Positions 10,317 to 21,355 of a stretch of DNA of 64,000 nt are shown one piece after another (the first letter of the stretch is position 1; the number at the start of each line of letters is the position of its first letter). A program made the position numbers and the translations under genes. The DNA comes from Candidatus Hydrogenedentota bacterium (GTDB lineage Bacteria; Hydrogenedentota; Hydrogenedentia; Hydrogenedentales; SLHB01), in assembly GCA_029552745.1 (NCBI GenBank), contig JAKPDK010000070.1, forward strand, positions 62,001 through 126,000. Reading direction: 5' to 3'. Under the pieces are notes generated by a model. That model worked only from the letters and a program-made list of their open reading frames with translations. It did no database searches and was not told the DNA's origin.

Positions 10317-12229
10317 GTCGTCGAGGAGACTGCGTCCGAAGTGTTTTGCATGCGTACCATTTTTTCGGCGCCTTTTGGGTTTGCAAGGAGCATCACCTCG
10401 CGGCGACCAACGCCCTGGTGCCGCAGAACAGTTGCCTTTTTGAACTCAGGCTCGAACGCTATTAACCACCGCCAATCTTGCTCTTGGACAAACATAAAGC
10501 CCGGTTCGTTGCCAAAGAAGCTGTCTCGGAATGCTGCCACCTCTTGTGTCAGGGTCTCTTCAAACTTTTTGATAAAGTCTTCATCTTCGCCGCTTTGCTT
10601 ATACACATGTTCTCGTAGCGCGGCTTGTAAAGCATCTATATCTGAATCCTGCACGTTTGTAATGGATTGAATGGGTACAGCTTCAACGGCAGAAATCATC
10701 TTGTCGCGTAAGTTCTTTTGTTTTTTGGCTAAGGCAAGCCGACTCAAGTCCTCCGGCAGAACCATGGGAAGAATGTCTGTGAAAACAGGCTCGTGGAAAT
10801 GCTTTGAGTAGAAAACATACTCCTCGCGGGAAAACCCCACGGAATACAAACGAAATGTTTCACCCTTTTCAGCCAGGAATCGCACCGGTTCGCAGAAGTC
10901 CTTTGCAGACTTGTGCTTGTTCAGTTCTGGAAAGACGAACAAGGCTAAACACAAGAACAGGACCGCGGTCGTTTGAGCAATAACTTGATGGAGTTGCGTG
11001 TAACCTTTTTTACGAAGAAAGAAGAAAATATATACCGCGCATGCCGCCAGAATTGCCGACAGCAAAAACGAGGTGTTGGCGTCAAAGCGGACATCTTCAG
11101 TTACTGTGAAACGAGGTAGAATTGCCATCGTCAGGGCTAAAGCAACAAAGCAGCCGCCCCAAACCCATCCAATGCCCTGCAGCATCTTCTTTCTATCCGA
11201 TTGAACGGCTTCCAAAATACCACGTGCCATAAGGATGGCGAGCGCTGGGAAAATGGGCAGCAAATAAATCTGTCGTTTCCCTATGGATATGCTGAAGAAG
11301 ATGAACGCAGGCACCGTCCACGACAAAAGAAGCCGCATTCGTGAATCTTCCTTCCGTTTCCGCCATGCCCAGGGTAATAGGAACGGTAAGAAAAGCGACC
11401 AAGGAAGCCAGTCTACAGGCAAATTGATGAAAAAGTACCAGGGTCCCTGGACTTTGCTTATTCCAAGGGCAAAACGTCCTACTGTCTGACCCAATATATC
11501 CCACAGAAGAACTTGGCGAGTGGCTTCTTGCGCCGCGGATGTCATGTTCATTCGTGAGGGAATCAGCCAGAGCAAGACACCGACGATTGCGGCAAGAAAG
11601 CCGATGAGCGGGTGGAACCTGCGACGCTCGAGAGGGCGACGCCAGAAATATACAATGAGACATAACAGCGGGAAAACAAGTCCCGGCGGACCTTTTGTAA
11701 ATAGCGCGAGGGAAATGCTGCCGTAGAAAACCAGAAGCCACTGTTTCTGTTCCGTGCTAATAAAATTGTAAAACGCGAAGAGCGCCATGGTGAGAAATGC
11801 AGTAAGCATCATGTCTGTTTGACACGTCCGAGCTTGCCACCAAAAACGCGATGACGTAATAAGGAGTATCACGGCCCAGATAGCGATTTTTTCGTCATAC
11901 ATGCGGCGTGCCAAAGCATACGTGAACAGGAGCACAAGCAACGCCGATAGAATGGAAGGGATTCTCGCTGTCGTTTCTGTAACATCTCCAAACGGCGCCG
12001 ATACCGCAGCAATACTCCAGAAGAGAAGGGGCGGCTTTTCATCGTAAGGTAAGCCGTTCACGTGCAACACGAGCCAATCCTTCGATTGCAGTATCTCTCG
12101 GGCGATTTCAGCATAACGCGGTTCATCTGCAGGCCAGAGGTCGTATTTCCAAATCCCCGCGGAAAACAACACGAGAGCGAGTCCTAGTAAGAGAAGCAAT
12201 GGTCTTTTGTGGCTAAGTGCAGTTTTCAC
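10220..12229 (-). CDS. ArnT-like/GT39-family membrane glycosyltransferase with C-terminal soluble region; GTG start
   Basis: DLWPADEPRYAEIAREIL..DWLVLHVNGLPYDEKPPLLFW is the PMT/ArnT catalytic loop signature; many TM segments. Confidence 0.88.
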   Translation of the reverse strand: MKTALSHKRPLLLLLGLALVLFSAGIWKYDLWPADEPRYAEIAREILQSKDWLVLHVNGLPYDEKPPLLFWSIAAVSAPFGDVTETTARIPSILSALLVLLFTYALARRMYDEKIAIWAVILLITSSRFWWQARTCQTDMMLTAFLTMALFAFYNFISTEQKQWLLVFYGSISLALFTKGPPGLVFPLLCLIVYFWRRPLERRRFHPLIGFLAAIVGVLLWLIPSRMNMTSAAQEATRQVLLWDILGQTVGRFALGISKVQGPWYFFINLPVDWLPWSLFLPFLLPWAWRKRKEDSRMRLLLSWTVPAFIFFSISIGKRQIYLLPIFPALAILMARGILEAVQSDRKKMLQGIGWVWGGCFVALALTMAILPRFTVTEDVRFDANTSFLLSAILAACAVYIFFFLRKKGYTQLHQVIAQTTAVLFLCLALFVFPELNKHKSAKDFCEPVRFLAEKGETFRLYSVGFSREEYVFYSKHFHEPVFTDILPMVLPEDLSRLALAKKQKNLRDKMISAVEAVPIQSITNVQDSDIDALQAALREHVYKQSGEDEDFIKKFEETLTQEVAAFRDSFFGNEPGFMFVQEQDWRWLIAFEPEFKKATVLRHQGVGRREVMLLANPKGAEKMVRMQNTSDAVSSTTYPMVIEIEAKACAGNTRTTSFFFASGLILRG

Positions 12230-12239
12230 GAAGAGTTCC

Positions 12240-12941
12240 TCACTCGGAGACAGTTTTGCCTTTTTTCAAAAGGATTATGTTTCTCAGGTAAACGATTAGT
12301 GTTGTGAACATCCCGACGGAATTCAGCCAGTCCTGACGCTGGAGGAAACTAACACCTTGCAAGACCGCTGCAAAGACACTCAAGTACCAGAAAATGGGAG
12401 GCACAACACTCTCTTTCTTCCATTCGGAAACAATCCACTGGATCAAGAAGCGTAGAAAAAATAACGATTGACCTACCGCCCAGATGCCCAAAAAAATCCA
12501 GTTTTGTTTGGCTGTTTCTACCGGAAGATCTCGATTGGCGAGGTATTCCCGCCACCAGGTGTGAGCAGTCAATGAAACCGCCAGTGTGACGATGAGGGCT
12601 GTGGCGGCGTGAATGGCGAAAGACAGCGCCCGACTCAGTTGACCTTTCTTGCGCCAAATATGGACGAGGTTTCGCGCATACACAATCATGTTGAAACTCT
12701 GTCCAAATGCGGCGCCGGGCTGACGGGTGTACACATTGTAAGATAACAACATGACAGAGCCTATAGCGCTCATATACCAAAACACGGCAGGGACGACGCT
12801 GCGGCGTTTGAATTCGGAAACGATCCACTGAACGTAAAAACGCCCATAAAAAATGGCGCCGCCGAGCCACCAAAGCCCGGTGACCACCGCCATCCAGAAG
12901 TCGGAATTAAGGAGGGGCACGTCAGTTTTCCCCTTCCACAC
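12240..12941 (-). CDS. Tandem LAB_N (lipid A biosynthesis N-terminal-like) membrane protein
   Basis: Two internal repeats: FYGRFYVQWIVSEFKRRSVVPAVFWYMS and FLRFLIQWIVSEWKKESVVPPIFWYLS. Confidence 0.87.
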   Translation of the reverse strand: MWKGKTDVPLLNSDFWMAVVTGLWWLGGAIFYGRFYVQWIVSEFKRRSVVPAVFWYMSAIGSVMLLSYNVYTRQPGAAFGQSFNMIVYARNLVHIWRKKGQLSRALSFAIHAATALIVTLAVSLTAHTWWREYLANRDLPVETAKQNWIFLGIWAVGQSLFFLRFLIQWIVSEWKKESVVPPIFWYLSVFAAVLQGVSFLQRQDWLNSVGMFTTLIVYLRNIILLKKGKTVSE

Positions 12942-13638
12942 GGATAGGTACGTAGCGTTTTTTAAGCCAGGCTACCCCAATCAGATCGTAAATCCCCCGC
13001 CAAAACCTGTCTGAAATTCCATATTTTGATTTGCCGTACTTTCGTGGATGGTGAGTCACTTCGACTTCGGCAATCCGCATGCCTGCTGCTTTCATCATGA
13101 CCCCAAAATACCGGTGCATGCCATTAAACGGGATCATGTGTTCCACACAATACCGTCGGAAACCCTTTGAGCCGCACCCCGCATCACGGATTTGATCATC
13201 AAGCCACCACTGTCTGACACGATTTGCCAATCGACTGGCGATTTTTTTGACCCGGGAGTCTTGTCGTTTCGCTCGATAACCGAAAACGCAGTCATTTTCT
13301 CTCAACAGGTCGAGCATTTTAGGGAAATCACCGGGGTCATTCTGTAGGTCGCCGTCAAGCATCAGTAACAGATCACCCTTTGCCCGTCTCATACCCGCCA
13401 CAATAGCGGCGGACTGCCCGCTGTTTTTTGCCATATGGATTGGGCGAATGTGGCTGTCCTCGCGGGCAAGTTGTTCCAGTTCGGCTCGTGTTCCATCTGT
13501 ACTGCCGTCATTTACAAACACGCATTCGTACTCGTAATCGGGTAATGAATGGAAAACCGCCGCTATCTTCTCCGCCAGCAGGCGTATGTTCTCTTCCTCG
13601 TTGTAAAATGGGACTACCACCGATACCAATGTCTTCAT
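12922..13638 (-). CDS. GT2-family (dolichyl/undecaprenyl-phosphate sugar synthase-like) glycosyltransferase
   Basis: VSVVVPFYNEEENIRLLAEKI, VNDGSTDGT, LMLDGDLQNDPGDFP. Confidence 0.92.
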   Translation of the reverse strand: MKTLVSVVVPFYNEEENIRLLAEKIAAVFHSLPDYEYECVFVNDGSTDGTRAELEQLAREDSHIRPIHMAKNSGQSAAIVAGMRRAKGDLLLMLDGDLQNDPGDFPKMLDLLRENDCVFGYRAKRQDSRVKKIASRLANRVRQWWLDDQIRDAGCGSKGFRRYCVEHMIPFNGMHRYFGVMMKAAGMRIAEVEVTHHPRKYGKSKYGISDRFWRGIYDLIGVAWLKKRYVPIRVEGEN

Positions 13639-13823
13639 TGCTTGGCTCTACCTAATGTTGGGACAGAATAGTTTATCATATCGAAAAGGCGAGAGGAAAC
13701 GACTGGTTACTTGAATAGGATCAAAAAATAGTTTATTACTTGCATCTAGTTGGTTCCAAGACCCGAGGGCTGATCCCCGGAAGGAGTCCGATCATCTAGT
13801 CACCAAATTATAGGAGTGGGAAA

Positions 13824-15848
13824 ATGATGCGTCGTTTTTTCTCTATCGTGTGTGCGGGAGCGTGTTGTCTTGTTGGCATGTGCCCTGTTTATGGTGAGGT
13901 TACGTTTGAGTCGTTACTGCGGGAGATGACCGACCTGGAGCGTTTAACTCGATTTCCGCAACCCGCGTACACGTGCAAACAGTTTTCCAGCTACGACCGG
14001 CGAAGCACCGACAAGAACGTGCCGACCGACGAGAACTGGTTTGCGAACGGTGATCGCGGCCACCATTTGCGTGTGGAAGAACGCAATGGGCAGCAAGAAT
14101 GGGTGATGATGGATGCGGAAGGGCCGGGTGCCATCGTAAGAATTTGGTCGGCAAACCCTCAAGATGCAGGGGTGTTGCGAATCTACCTCGATGGCAGCTC
14201 CGAACCGACCATCGAGATGCTTTTTATTGAGATGTTATGCGGGGAGAAATGGCCATTCGTGTCACCTATTGCCCATTTTGCCTCTGCCGGTTGGAACAGT
14301 TATTTGCCGATCCCCTACGCCAAGCATTGCAAAGTGACCGCCAGCAGCCCGAATTTTTATTACCATATCAACTATCGGACCTATGAAAAAGGGACACAAG
14401 TTATATCTTACAGCGAAGAAATTGCCCGTAAAGCCGATGCGGTGTTGCAGGAGATGGCGAATGCTCTTAAGAAACCTGACCTGCTGAATCTTAAAAAAGA
14501 TGTGCGGACAAAGAACATACACTTCAAGACTTCCCTAAAGCCGCGCGCCGTTTTCTCTCGGGTATTTTCTGGGCCCGGGGCGTTTTATGCTATTGAAACG
14601 ATTGTGTCTGCATCCGACATGGAAGGAGCCTTGAGGGGGTGCGTACTGGAGATCCGTTTCGATGATGCGCGCAAACCACAGGTTTTGGCGCCCTTGGGTG
14701 ACTTTTTCGGCACAGCCCCCGGCGCGAATCGTTATTTGTCTCTTCCCAGTGGCGTGCGTGAGGATGGTTCGCTCTATGCTCATTGGGTAATGCCTTTCCG
14801 ACGAAAAGCTGTTTTTCGCATGCGGAATTTGTCTTCTCAGCCCGTGGATCTTAAGGCGAACATTATTCAAGGTGATTACAAATGGGATGAACGGTCTCTG
14901 TATTTTCATACTACCTGGCGGAGTGAGCATCCCATCCCGACCCATCCTCGTCAAGACTGGAATTATGTCCAAGTTGAGGGCAAGGGGGTCTTTGTAGGGG
15001 ATATGCTGCACGTCACGAACTCCGTCAAAGAATGGTGGGGGGAAGGAGACGAGAAGATTTACGTAGATGGAGAGGATTTCCCTAGCCATTTTGGTACCGG
15101 CAGTGAAGATTATTATGGATACGCATGGTGTTCCCCCCAACAGTTTACCCACGCCTACCACAATCAACCTCGTTGTGATGGTCCCGGTAACTATGGACAT
15201 ACTTGTGTCAGCCGGTTCCACATTTTGGACAATATCCCATTTCACAAATCGTTTCAGTTCGATATCGAAGTTTGGCATGCCAGAAATTGCGAAATCGCGA
15301 TGGCGGCTACCTCTTTCTGGTATGGTACTTTTCATGCTAAAGATACAACCCGTGGCATTGATAAGCGTCGGCTCGTAGTTGTTCCTCCGCATCCTCTTCC
15401 TCCTCCGAGGCGAATTGAGGGTGCCCTGGAAGGAGAGGATATGAAAGTCGTTTCCGTTTCAGGCGGACAAGTACAACCTCAAACGGGTGTAGAGGAAATG
15501 TGGAGTGCCGCAAAACAACTTTGGTGGGTAGGTGGCAAACCGGGGGATAGCCTGGTGCTCGAATTTTCCGCCCCAAAGACTGGCCGGTTCAACATTTCAG
15601 CAAAGTTCACAAAAGCTCCCGATTACGGCGTTGTCCAATTGAAAGTCAACGGTCAACCCGTGGGAGAGCCAATAGATTTCTACAACGAAACAGTAAGGGC
15701 GACACCCTTGCTATTATTAGGTCAATGCGACCTCCACGAAGGGGCGAATACCCTTAGCGTCGAAATTGTTGGGAAAAATGATAAGGCGATTCCCAGCCAT
15801 ATGTTTGGGCTGGACTGCATCGTCATCAACCCGGTTGAAAACCCGTGA
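13824..15848 (+). CDS. DUF2961 (GH172-like) secreted protein
   Basis: Signal peptide; MDAEGPGAIVRIWSANPQDAGVLRIYLDG, HFGTGSEDYYGYAWC typical of DUF2961. Confidence 0.85.
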   Translation: MMRRFFSIVCAGACCLVGMCPVYGEVTFESLLREMTDLERLTRFPQPAYTCKQFSSYDRRSTDKNVPTDENWFANGDRGHHLRVEERNGQQEWVMMDAEGPGAIVRIWSANPQDAGVLRIYLDGSSEPTIEMLFIEMLCGEKWPFVSPIAHFASAGWNSYLPIPYAKHCKVTASSPNFYYHINYRTYEKGTQVISYSEEIARKADAVLQEMANALKKPDLLNLKKDVRTKNIHFKTSLKPRAVFSRVFSGPGAFYAIETIVSASDMEGALRGCVLEIRFDDARKPQVLAPLGDFFGTAPGANRYLSLPSGVREDGSLYAHWVMPFRRKAVFRMRNLSSQPVDLKANIIQGDYKWDERSLYFHTTWRSEHPIPTHPRQDWNYVQVEGKGVFVGDMLHVTNSVKEWWGEGDEKIYVDGEDFPSHFGTGSEDYYGYAWCSPQQFTHAYHNQPRCDGPGNYGHTCVSRFHILDNIPFHKSFQFDIEVWHARNCEIAMAATSFWYGTFHAKDTTRGIDKRRLVVVPPHPLPPPRRIEGALEGEDMKVVSVSGGQVQPQTGVEEMWSAAKQLWWVGGKPGDSLVLEFSAPKTGRFNISAKFTKAPDYGVVQLKVNGQPVGEPIDFYNETVRATPLLLLGQCDLHEGANTLSVEIVGKNDKAIPSHMFGLDCIVINPVENP

Positions 15849-15889
15849 GGAATTTTTGCCGAAGGCGGTGAGAAAGGTGACTTCTTAGC

Positions 15890-16783
15890 ATGAAAGGTAT
15901 CGTATTGGCGGGAGGAGCAGGTACGCGCCTGCACCCCATGACCCGCGCGGTCAGCAAGCAGCTTTTGCCCGTTTATGACAAGCCCATGGTGTATTACCCT
16001 TTAAGTACGTTGATGCTTGCGGGGATCCGTGAGGTTATGGTGATTTCCACGCCATACGATCTCCCTCTGTTTGAACGTTTGCTAGAAGACGGAAGTCACT
16101 TGGGGATGCAGTTTTCCTATGCTGCCCAGCCAAGGCCTGAAGGTATTGCGCAAGCGTTTCTCATCGCGGCTGATTTCATTGGAAATGACGCTTGCTGTCT
16201 GGTGCTTGGTGATAATATTTTTTATGGCCAGGGACTCAGTGCGACGTTAGCCCGCGGCGCAGCGATTCAAGAAGGCGGCCTGATTTTTGGATATCAGGTA
16301 CGAGATCCGCAAAGATACGGCGTGGTCTCGTTTGATTCTTCCGGTAACGTGATAGATATTGAAGAAAAACCGAAATATCCTAAAAGCCGCTACGCAGTTC
16401 CGGGCATATATTTTTATGGTCCCGGGGTTGTTGATGTAACAAGGCAATTGAAACCCAGCGCCCGAGGCGAGCTTGAGATTACAGATCTGAACCGCATCTA
16501 TCTTGGACAAGGAAGACTCCGCGTGGAGCTATTAGGTCGGGGTATTGCCTGGCTGGACACGGGAACCAACAGGAGTCTGATGGAAGCCGGGCAATTTATT
16601 CAAGCCATAGAAGAACGGCAGGGGTTGAAAGTTGCCTGTCTGGAAGAGATTGCTTGGCGTCAAGGCTGGATCAGCGTGGAACAAGTGCGAAAACTGGCGG
16701 AGGGAATGGGAAAAAGCGCCTATGGGGAATATTTAAGGGAGATTGCGGGCGACAATGTTCCTCCCCCATCCGGAAACGATTGA
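15890..16783 (+). CDS. rmlA: Glucose-1-phosphate thymidylyltransferase
   Basis: [53 protein letters not shown]. Confidence 0.96.
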   Translation: MKGIVLAGGAGTRLHPMTRAVSKQLLPVYDKPMVYYPLSTLMLAGIREVMVISTPYDLPLFERLLEDGSHLGMQFSYAAQPRPEGIAQAFLIAADFIGNDACCLVLGDNIFYGQGLSATLARGAAIQEGGLIFGYQVRDPQRYGVVSFDSSGNVIDIEEKPKYPKSRYAVPGIYFYGPGVVDVTRQLKPSARGELEITDLNRIYLGQGRLRVELLGRGIAWLDTGTNRSLMEAGQFIQAIEERQGLKVACLEEIAWRQGWISVEQVRKLAEGMGKSAYGEYLREIAGDNVPPPSGND

Positions 16784-17207
16784 AGCGGCACTACCCATTG
16801 TGATAATTTACGATGGCAATTGCCCCGTGTGCACGCGCGCAGCCTCTTGGTTTTTGAAACGTATCCCGGAAACGGTGTTGGAAGCGATCCCATGTCAATC
16901 AGAAAGCCGCACACAACGATTCCCACAGATCTCCGAACACGCTTGTTTGGAGTCCATCCATGTGGTCGCTTTAAAAAGCGGGGTAGAGAATTTATACACC
17001 GGTCCACGCGCCTTGGCGGAGCTTCTCAAGGTCACGCCGCACTATCGGCTTTTAGGAAAATGCCTGTCAATTTCTCTCGTGTCTCGCTTGTTAACGTTTC
17101 CTTATTTTTGGTTTGCACGCAGAAGGTATATCATAAGTGCATTCATGGGAATTACTTGTAAACCAGCAGCCGGTGAATCTGACAAAAATTGCGTCCATAA
17201 ACTCTAG
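16755..17207 (+). CDS. DCC-family (DUF393) thiol-disulfide oxidoreductase-like protein (ORF open from 16743)
   Basis: [21 protein letters not shown] motif; overlaps the rmlA 3' end. Confidence 0.8.
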   Translation: MFLPHPETIEAALPIVIIYDGNCPVCTRAASWFLKRIPETVLEAIPCQSESRTQRFPQISEHACLESIHVVALKSGVENLYTGPRALAELLKVTPHYRLLGKCLSISLVSRLLTFPYFWFARRRYIISAFMGITCKPAAGESDKNCVHKL

Positions 17208-17230
17208 CTGATTATGAGGCAAAAGAACAG

Positions 17231-17758
17231 ATGAAAAGCACAGGAGAAAAGAGGTACTTACCAAATTCAAAACCCTGTTTCGTTTGTGGGGAAGAGAATC
17301 CCGCGGGGTTGAAAACCCGTTTCTACGTCGAGGATGGAGTTGTAAAGGCGCCGCTAAAGGCAAGTCCGCATCATTGCGGTTATCGTGATACAGTTCATGG
17401 TGGGGTGATAGCGGCTTTGATGGATGAAGCCATGGGGTGGGCGGCTGCTCGCGCGACGGGTTTGATGTATGTGACGGCCGAACTCTCGGTGCGTTATTTG
17501 AAACCTGCTCGACAAGGGCTTCATCTTGTTGTTTGTGCTGAAGTGGTTCGTACAAGCAAACGCTTGGCGGAGGCAAAGGCCGTTTTGGTGGACCAAGAAG
17601 GGGTGGTCTATGCTCGTAGTGTGGGTAGATTCATTCCTTTGTCGGCAGAGGCTTCCCTGGAAGTGGATGACAACTTAATTTATCGAGGTGACGAAGAACG
17701 GGTTTTCGAGAGGCTTCGGAAGGAATACGCAGCACAGGCCGGGAAGGAAGTCTATTAG
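17231..17758 (+). CDS. PaaI-type hotdog-fold thioesterase
   Basis: CFVCGEENPAGLKTRF, HGGVIAALMDEAMGWAA. Confidence 0.85.
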   Translation: MKSTGEKRYLPNSKPCFVCGEENPAGLKTRFYVEDGVVKAPLKASPHHCGYRDTVHGGVIAALMDEAMGWAAARATGLMYVTAELSVRYLKPARQGLHLVVCAEVVRTSKRLAEAKAVLVDQEGVVYARSVGRFIPLSAEASLEVDDNLIYRGDEERVFERLRKEYAAQAGKEVY

Positions 17759-19174
17759 ATGGGCCTTTTAGCAATGTCTCCCTTTTTTGTCAAATACCTC
17801 AGAAGTTCTCATTTCAAGCGTCTCACAGTTGTGACTTCAGTACTTGTTCTCAGCTTAGGTTTGAGCACCCCGGCGGAATCGGATTTGGAAAAGCCGAATC
17901 AACGACCGTGGGTAATGCATCACATCAGTGATGAATATTTGATCGCCAATTCCCTTTTTCCAGGAGATGTCAACAAAGATGGTTGTCTTGACTACTCGGT
18001 GATCGACGAAGCTGCTGGCACGCAGACGATTCTGTTCCATCCGGGTAAATCGGGCGATGTACGGCAGCCTTGGTTTCGTTTGGTTTTGGGAAAGACGAAC
18101 AATCCGGAGTATTCGTGTCTTGCTGATTTGGATGGGGACGGTAATCTTGACCTAGTCGTTGTAGAGGGTGATGATAATGAAAAGGGTTTTAAGACGGGTC
18201 TAAGAATTCTGTTTGGTCCTGAAGTTGAAAACATGAAGGATGCATCAAAATGGAAGGATGCGGGGCATGTACCTGGAACGGAAGGTGAACAGTACCTGTA
18301 TTGCGTCCCCGTTGATATTAACGACGATGGAATTACGGAAGTCGTCTTCGGCGGAAGGCGCCACCCTGTCACAAAAAAATATGCAGGTCTGCGATGGCTT
18401 CAAGTGCCTCAAGAAGCGGAAAAGCGCCGAGATCTGAGCCAATACAAGGTCTATTTTATCGACCCGGAGGTGACAAGCGCGCACGGTTTCGTTCCATCAG
18501 ATATTGATGAGGACGGGGACATAGATATTCTGGATGCAAATCCTGATTGGGATACGTCTTTATTTGACCAGGAAGTGTACTGGTATGAAAACCCGGGTGC
18601 TGACAGTCCAGACTTATACAAACCGTGGAAGAAGCATTCCATATGGAAAACAACGCAGTTTTACCCGAAGCCGCAAACCGGCCTAGGCGATGTCAACAAA
18701 GACGGTCATGAAGACATCGTCACATAGACTCAGACCTACGTTTACATTTTTCTGAAAAAGTCTATTCAACCACTCCAATGGGAACATGTTTCAATCATGA
18801 AACCCGATATGATTCAATGGATCTCCCGCCCAATTCTTTTTTGTGATGTTGACATGGACGGAAACCTGGACATTGTGGGGGCACTCATCCACAACGACGG
18901 GAACTTGCCGAAGGATAAAGCGTCTGTCTTTTGGATGAGACATACCGGTGAGGATTTTGCAAAAGGTTGGGAATGTTATCCTATCAAATGGTCTGACGGG
19001 TATAACTCGCACGATCAATGGATTGGCGAGAAATGGGACCATTTATTCCCCACCGATGTGGATGGAGATGGGGATACCGATCTGGTCGGGAACGTAGAGG
19101 AACACTATCGGTGGATCGAAGGGGAGCCGAAATCCTTTTTCAGTGTGGTCTGGTTCGAAAATTCTACCCGCTGA
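17759..19174 (+). pseudogene. FG-GAP/VCBS-repeat secreted protein interrupted by an in-frame TAG (18725-18727)
   Basis: ORFs 17759-18727 and 18797-19174 share a frame; repeats (GDVNKDGHEDIV, CDVDMDGNLDIV, TDVDGDGDTDLV) continue across the stop. Confidence 0.8.
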
Positions 19175-19280
19175 CTTGCTCGTTGGAATAGGCGGGGCAC
19201 TGCCAGTATATACCTCTACCCTGAAGGCATGGTCACTGGTTTACCATGATGGTTTTTTCCATTTGATTTGTCGGAAAGGA

Positions 19281-19309
19281 TTGTCTGGTGTGTCTTCTTG
19301 TGTTACTAT
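19281..19309 (+). promoter_or_regulatory. Putative sigma70 promoter for ftsH (TTGTCT-N17-TACTAT)
   Basis: Spacing and composition upstream of the ftsH start. Confidence 0.45.
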
Positions 19310-19371
19310 TGGTAAAGAAGATAAAATATCGTCTTTATCGACAAAAAGCTTAATCGAGACGAAGTAAAACT

Positions 19372-21342
19372 ATGGACGGATTTTTCAAACAAGTTTCCCT
19401 TTGGATCGTTCTGCTCATCATTTTAATGGTGACGCTGGTCCACCTCTCCAATACGCAAAAACAGCGTGCGGAATTATTTGCTCGTGACCTAGAGGAGCAG
19501 ATTTATTCCGATAATATCAGTTGGTTCGTAGCGGTCGATCGAGGCATGGATCGGCCATACCTTTTTAAGGCGCGTTTTAAGACGCCGGTAAGCGGCAATA
19601 CAAGCATCGAAATTGAGCATCATGAGTTCCCGAAAGAGTGGCAGAAAAAACTCGATGAAAACAAAGTAAACTGGCGAGTCAAGTCTCAAGATAATTTTTG
19701 GACATCTCTGCTGGCGCAGGTCGTACCGTTTGTGCTTATCGTCGGGGTCCTGTGGTTTTTTATGTTTCGTCAAATGCAGGGGGGAAGCAGCAAGGCGCTG
19801 TCATTTGGTAAGAGCCGTGCCCGGCTAATAAGCCATGGCGATAAAGTAGTAACTTTTGACGACGTTGCCGGAGTTGACGAGGCGAAGGAAGAGTTACAAG
19901 AAATAATTGAATTTCTTAAAGATCCGAAGAAGTTTTCGCGTCTGGGGGGTAAAATACCAAAAGGTGTATTGCTTGTAGGACCCCCGGGATCGGGAAAGAC
20001 GCTCTTAGCGCGCGCCGTTGCCGGTGAAGCCAACGTGCCCTTTTTTAGTATCAGTGGTTCGGATTTTGTGGAGATGTTTGTTGGTGTAGGCGCCAGTCGG
20101 GTGCGTGACTTATTTCAACAAGGTCAAAAACATGCCCCCTGTATCATTTTCATTGATGAAATTGATGCGGTAGGCCGTCAACGCGGTGCTGGTCTGGGGG
20201 GAGGCCATGATGAACGGGAACAGACCCTAAATCAGCTTCTTGTAGAAATGGACGGATTCAACACCAGTGAGGGTGTTATTTTGATGGCGGCGACGAATCG
20301 TCCGGACGTTCTTGACAGGGCACTTTTGAGACCGGGGCGATTCGACCGGCAAATCGTTGTGGCGAATCCGGACATTCGAGGAAGAGAGGAAATTCTACGA
20401 ATTCACATTCGAAATCAAAAGGTCCCAATAGGACCCGATGTAGATGTTCGGACGTTGGCACGGGGTACATCAGGTTTTTCGGGTGCCGACTTGGCGAGCA
20501 TGGTGAATGAAGCCGCTTTGCTTGCCGCTCGACGCAATCAAGACGTCGTGACGATGCAAGATTTTGAGGATGCAAAGGACCGGGTTTTGATGGGTCCTGA
20601 GCGGAAGAGTCTGGTTATTAGCGCAGAAGAGAAGCGAAAAACGGCTTATCACGAAGCAGGCCATGCCCTCGTCAGCCGGCTCTTGCCGGAAGTGGATCCG
20701 GTGCACAAAGTCACCATTATTCCACGGGGTCCGGCGTTGGGACTGACCAGCGTGCTGCCGGAGGAGGACAGGCACACGCTTTCCAAGTCTTATTGTCTCG
20801 CAGCGTTACGTATGTTTATGGGCGGGCGCGCTGCTGAGGAAGTCATCTTTAACGAGTTTATGAACGGCGCCGCGAGCGATTTGAAAAGGGCGACGGAATT
20901 GGCACACGCGATGGTGTGTCAATGGGGAATGAGTGATTTAGGCCCGATTTCTTTCGGTAGCAATACGGAAGTCTTTTTGGGACGAGATTTTGTCAAGGAA
21001 CGCGATTTCAGTGAGCAGACGGCGGCTGCGATTGACCGAGAAATTCATCGATTCTTGGAAGAGGCGTATCGCGAGACCAAAGAACTACTAGAGAAACACA
21101 AACCGATACTGGTTGCGATTGCTGAAAAGTTATATGAGCGGGAAACGCTCGAAGCAGAAGAATTGGATGCTATCATTAGGGAATATGGCGGCGAAGAACT
21201 CATCGTGAGGTCGCGCACGCCAAAACCTCCGCATTCCAAGCCGGTGGGTCCGTCTGAAGAACAGCGCGCACGTGCCGCAGCAGCTGAACCCGAAGTAGGT
21301 GGCATGCGTCCGGATACGAATCCCGTGCCCGGTACGGCCTAG
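19372..21342 (+). CDS. ftsH: ATP-dependent zinc metalloprotease FtsH
   Basis: Two N-terminal TMs, [58 protein letters not shown]. Confidence 0.98.
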   Translation: MDGFFKQVSLWIVLLIILMVTLVHLSNTQKQRAELFARDLEEQIYSDNISWFVAVDRGMDRPYLFKARFKTPVSGNTSIEIEHHEFPKEWQKKLDENKVNWRVKSQDNFWTSLLAQVVPFVLIVGVLWFFMFRQMQGGSSKALSFGKSRARLISHGDKVVTFDDVAGVDEAKEELQEIIEFLKDPKKFSRLGGKIPKGVLLVGPPGSGKTLLARAVAGEANVPFFSISGSDFVEMFVGVGASRVRDLFQQGQKHAPCIIFIDEIDAVGRQRGAGLGGGHDEREQTLNQLLVEMDGFNTSEGVILMAATNRPDVLDRALLRPGRFDRQIVVANPDIRGREEILRIHIRNQKVPIGPDVDVRTLARGTSGFSGADLASMVNEAALLAARRNQDVVTMQDFEDAKDRVLMGPERKSLVISAEEKRKTAYHEAGHALVSRLLPEVDPVHKVTIIPRGPALGLTSVLPEEDRHTLSKSYCLAALRMFMGGRAAEEVIFNEFMNGAASDLKRATELAHAMVCQWGMSDLGPISFGSNTEVFLGRDFVKERDFSEQTAAAIDREIHRFLEEAYRETKELLEKHKPILVAIAEKLYERETLEAEELDAIIREYGGEELIVRSRTPKPPHSKPVGPSEEQRARAAAAEPEVGGMRPDTNPVPGTA

Positions 21343-21355
21343 GGAGAGTCGTGCG

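Noticed and set aside
15890-16783. Complete dTDP-rhamnose operon
   Set aside because: Only rmlA is present; no rmlB, rmlC or rmlD in the window.
18725-18727. Amber (pyrrolysine-type) recoding
   Set aside because: TAG terminates clpP, lon and ftsH in this window and no pyl genes or recoding element were seen; a mutation or base error is simpler.
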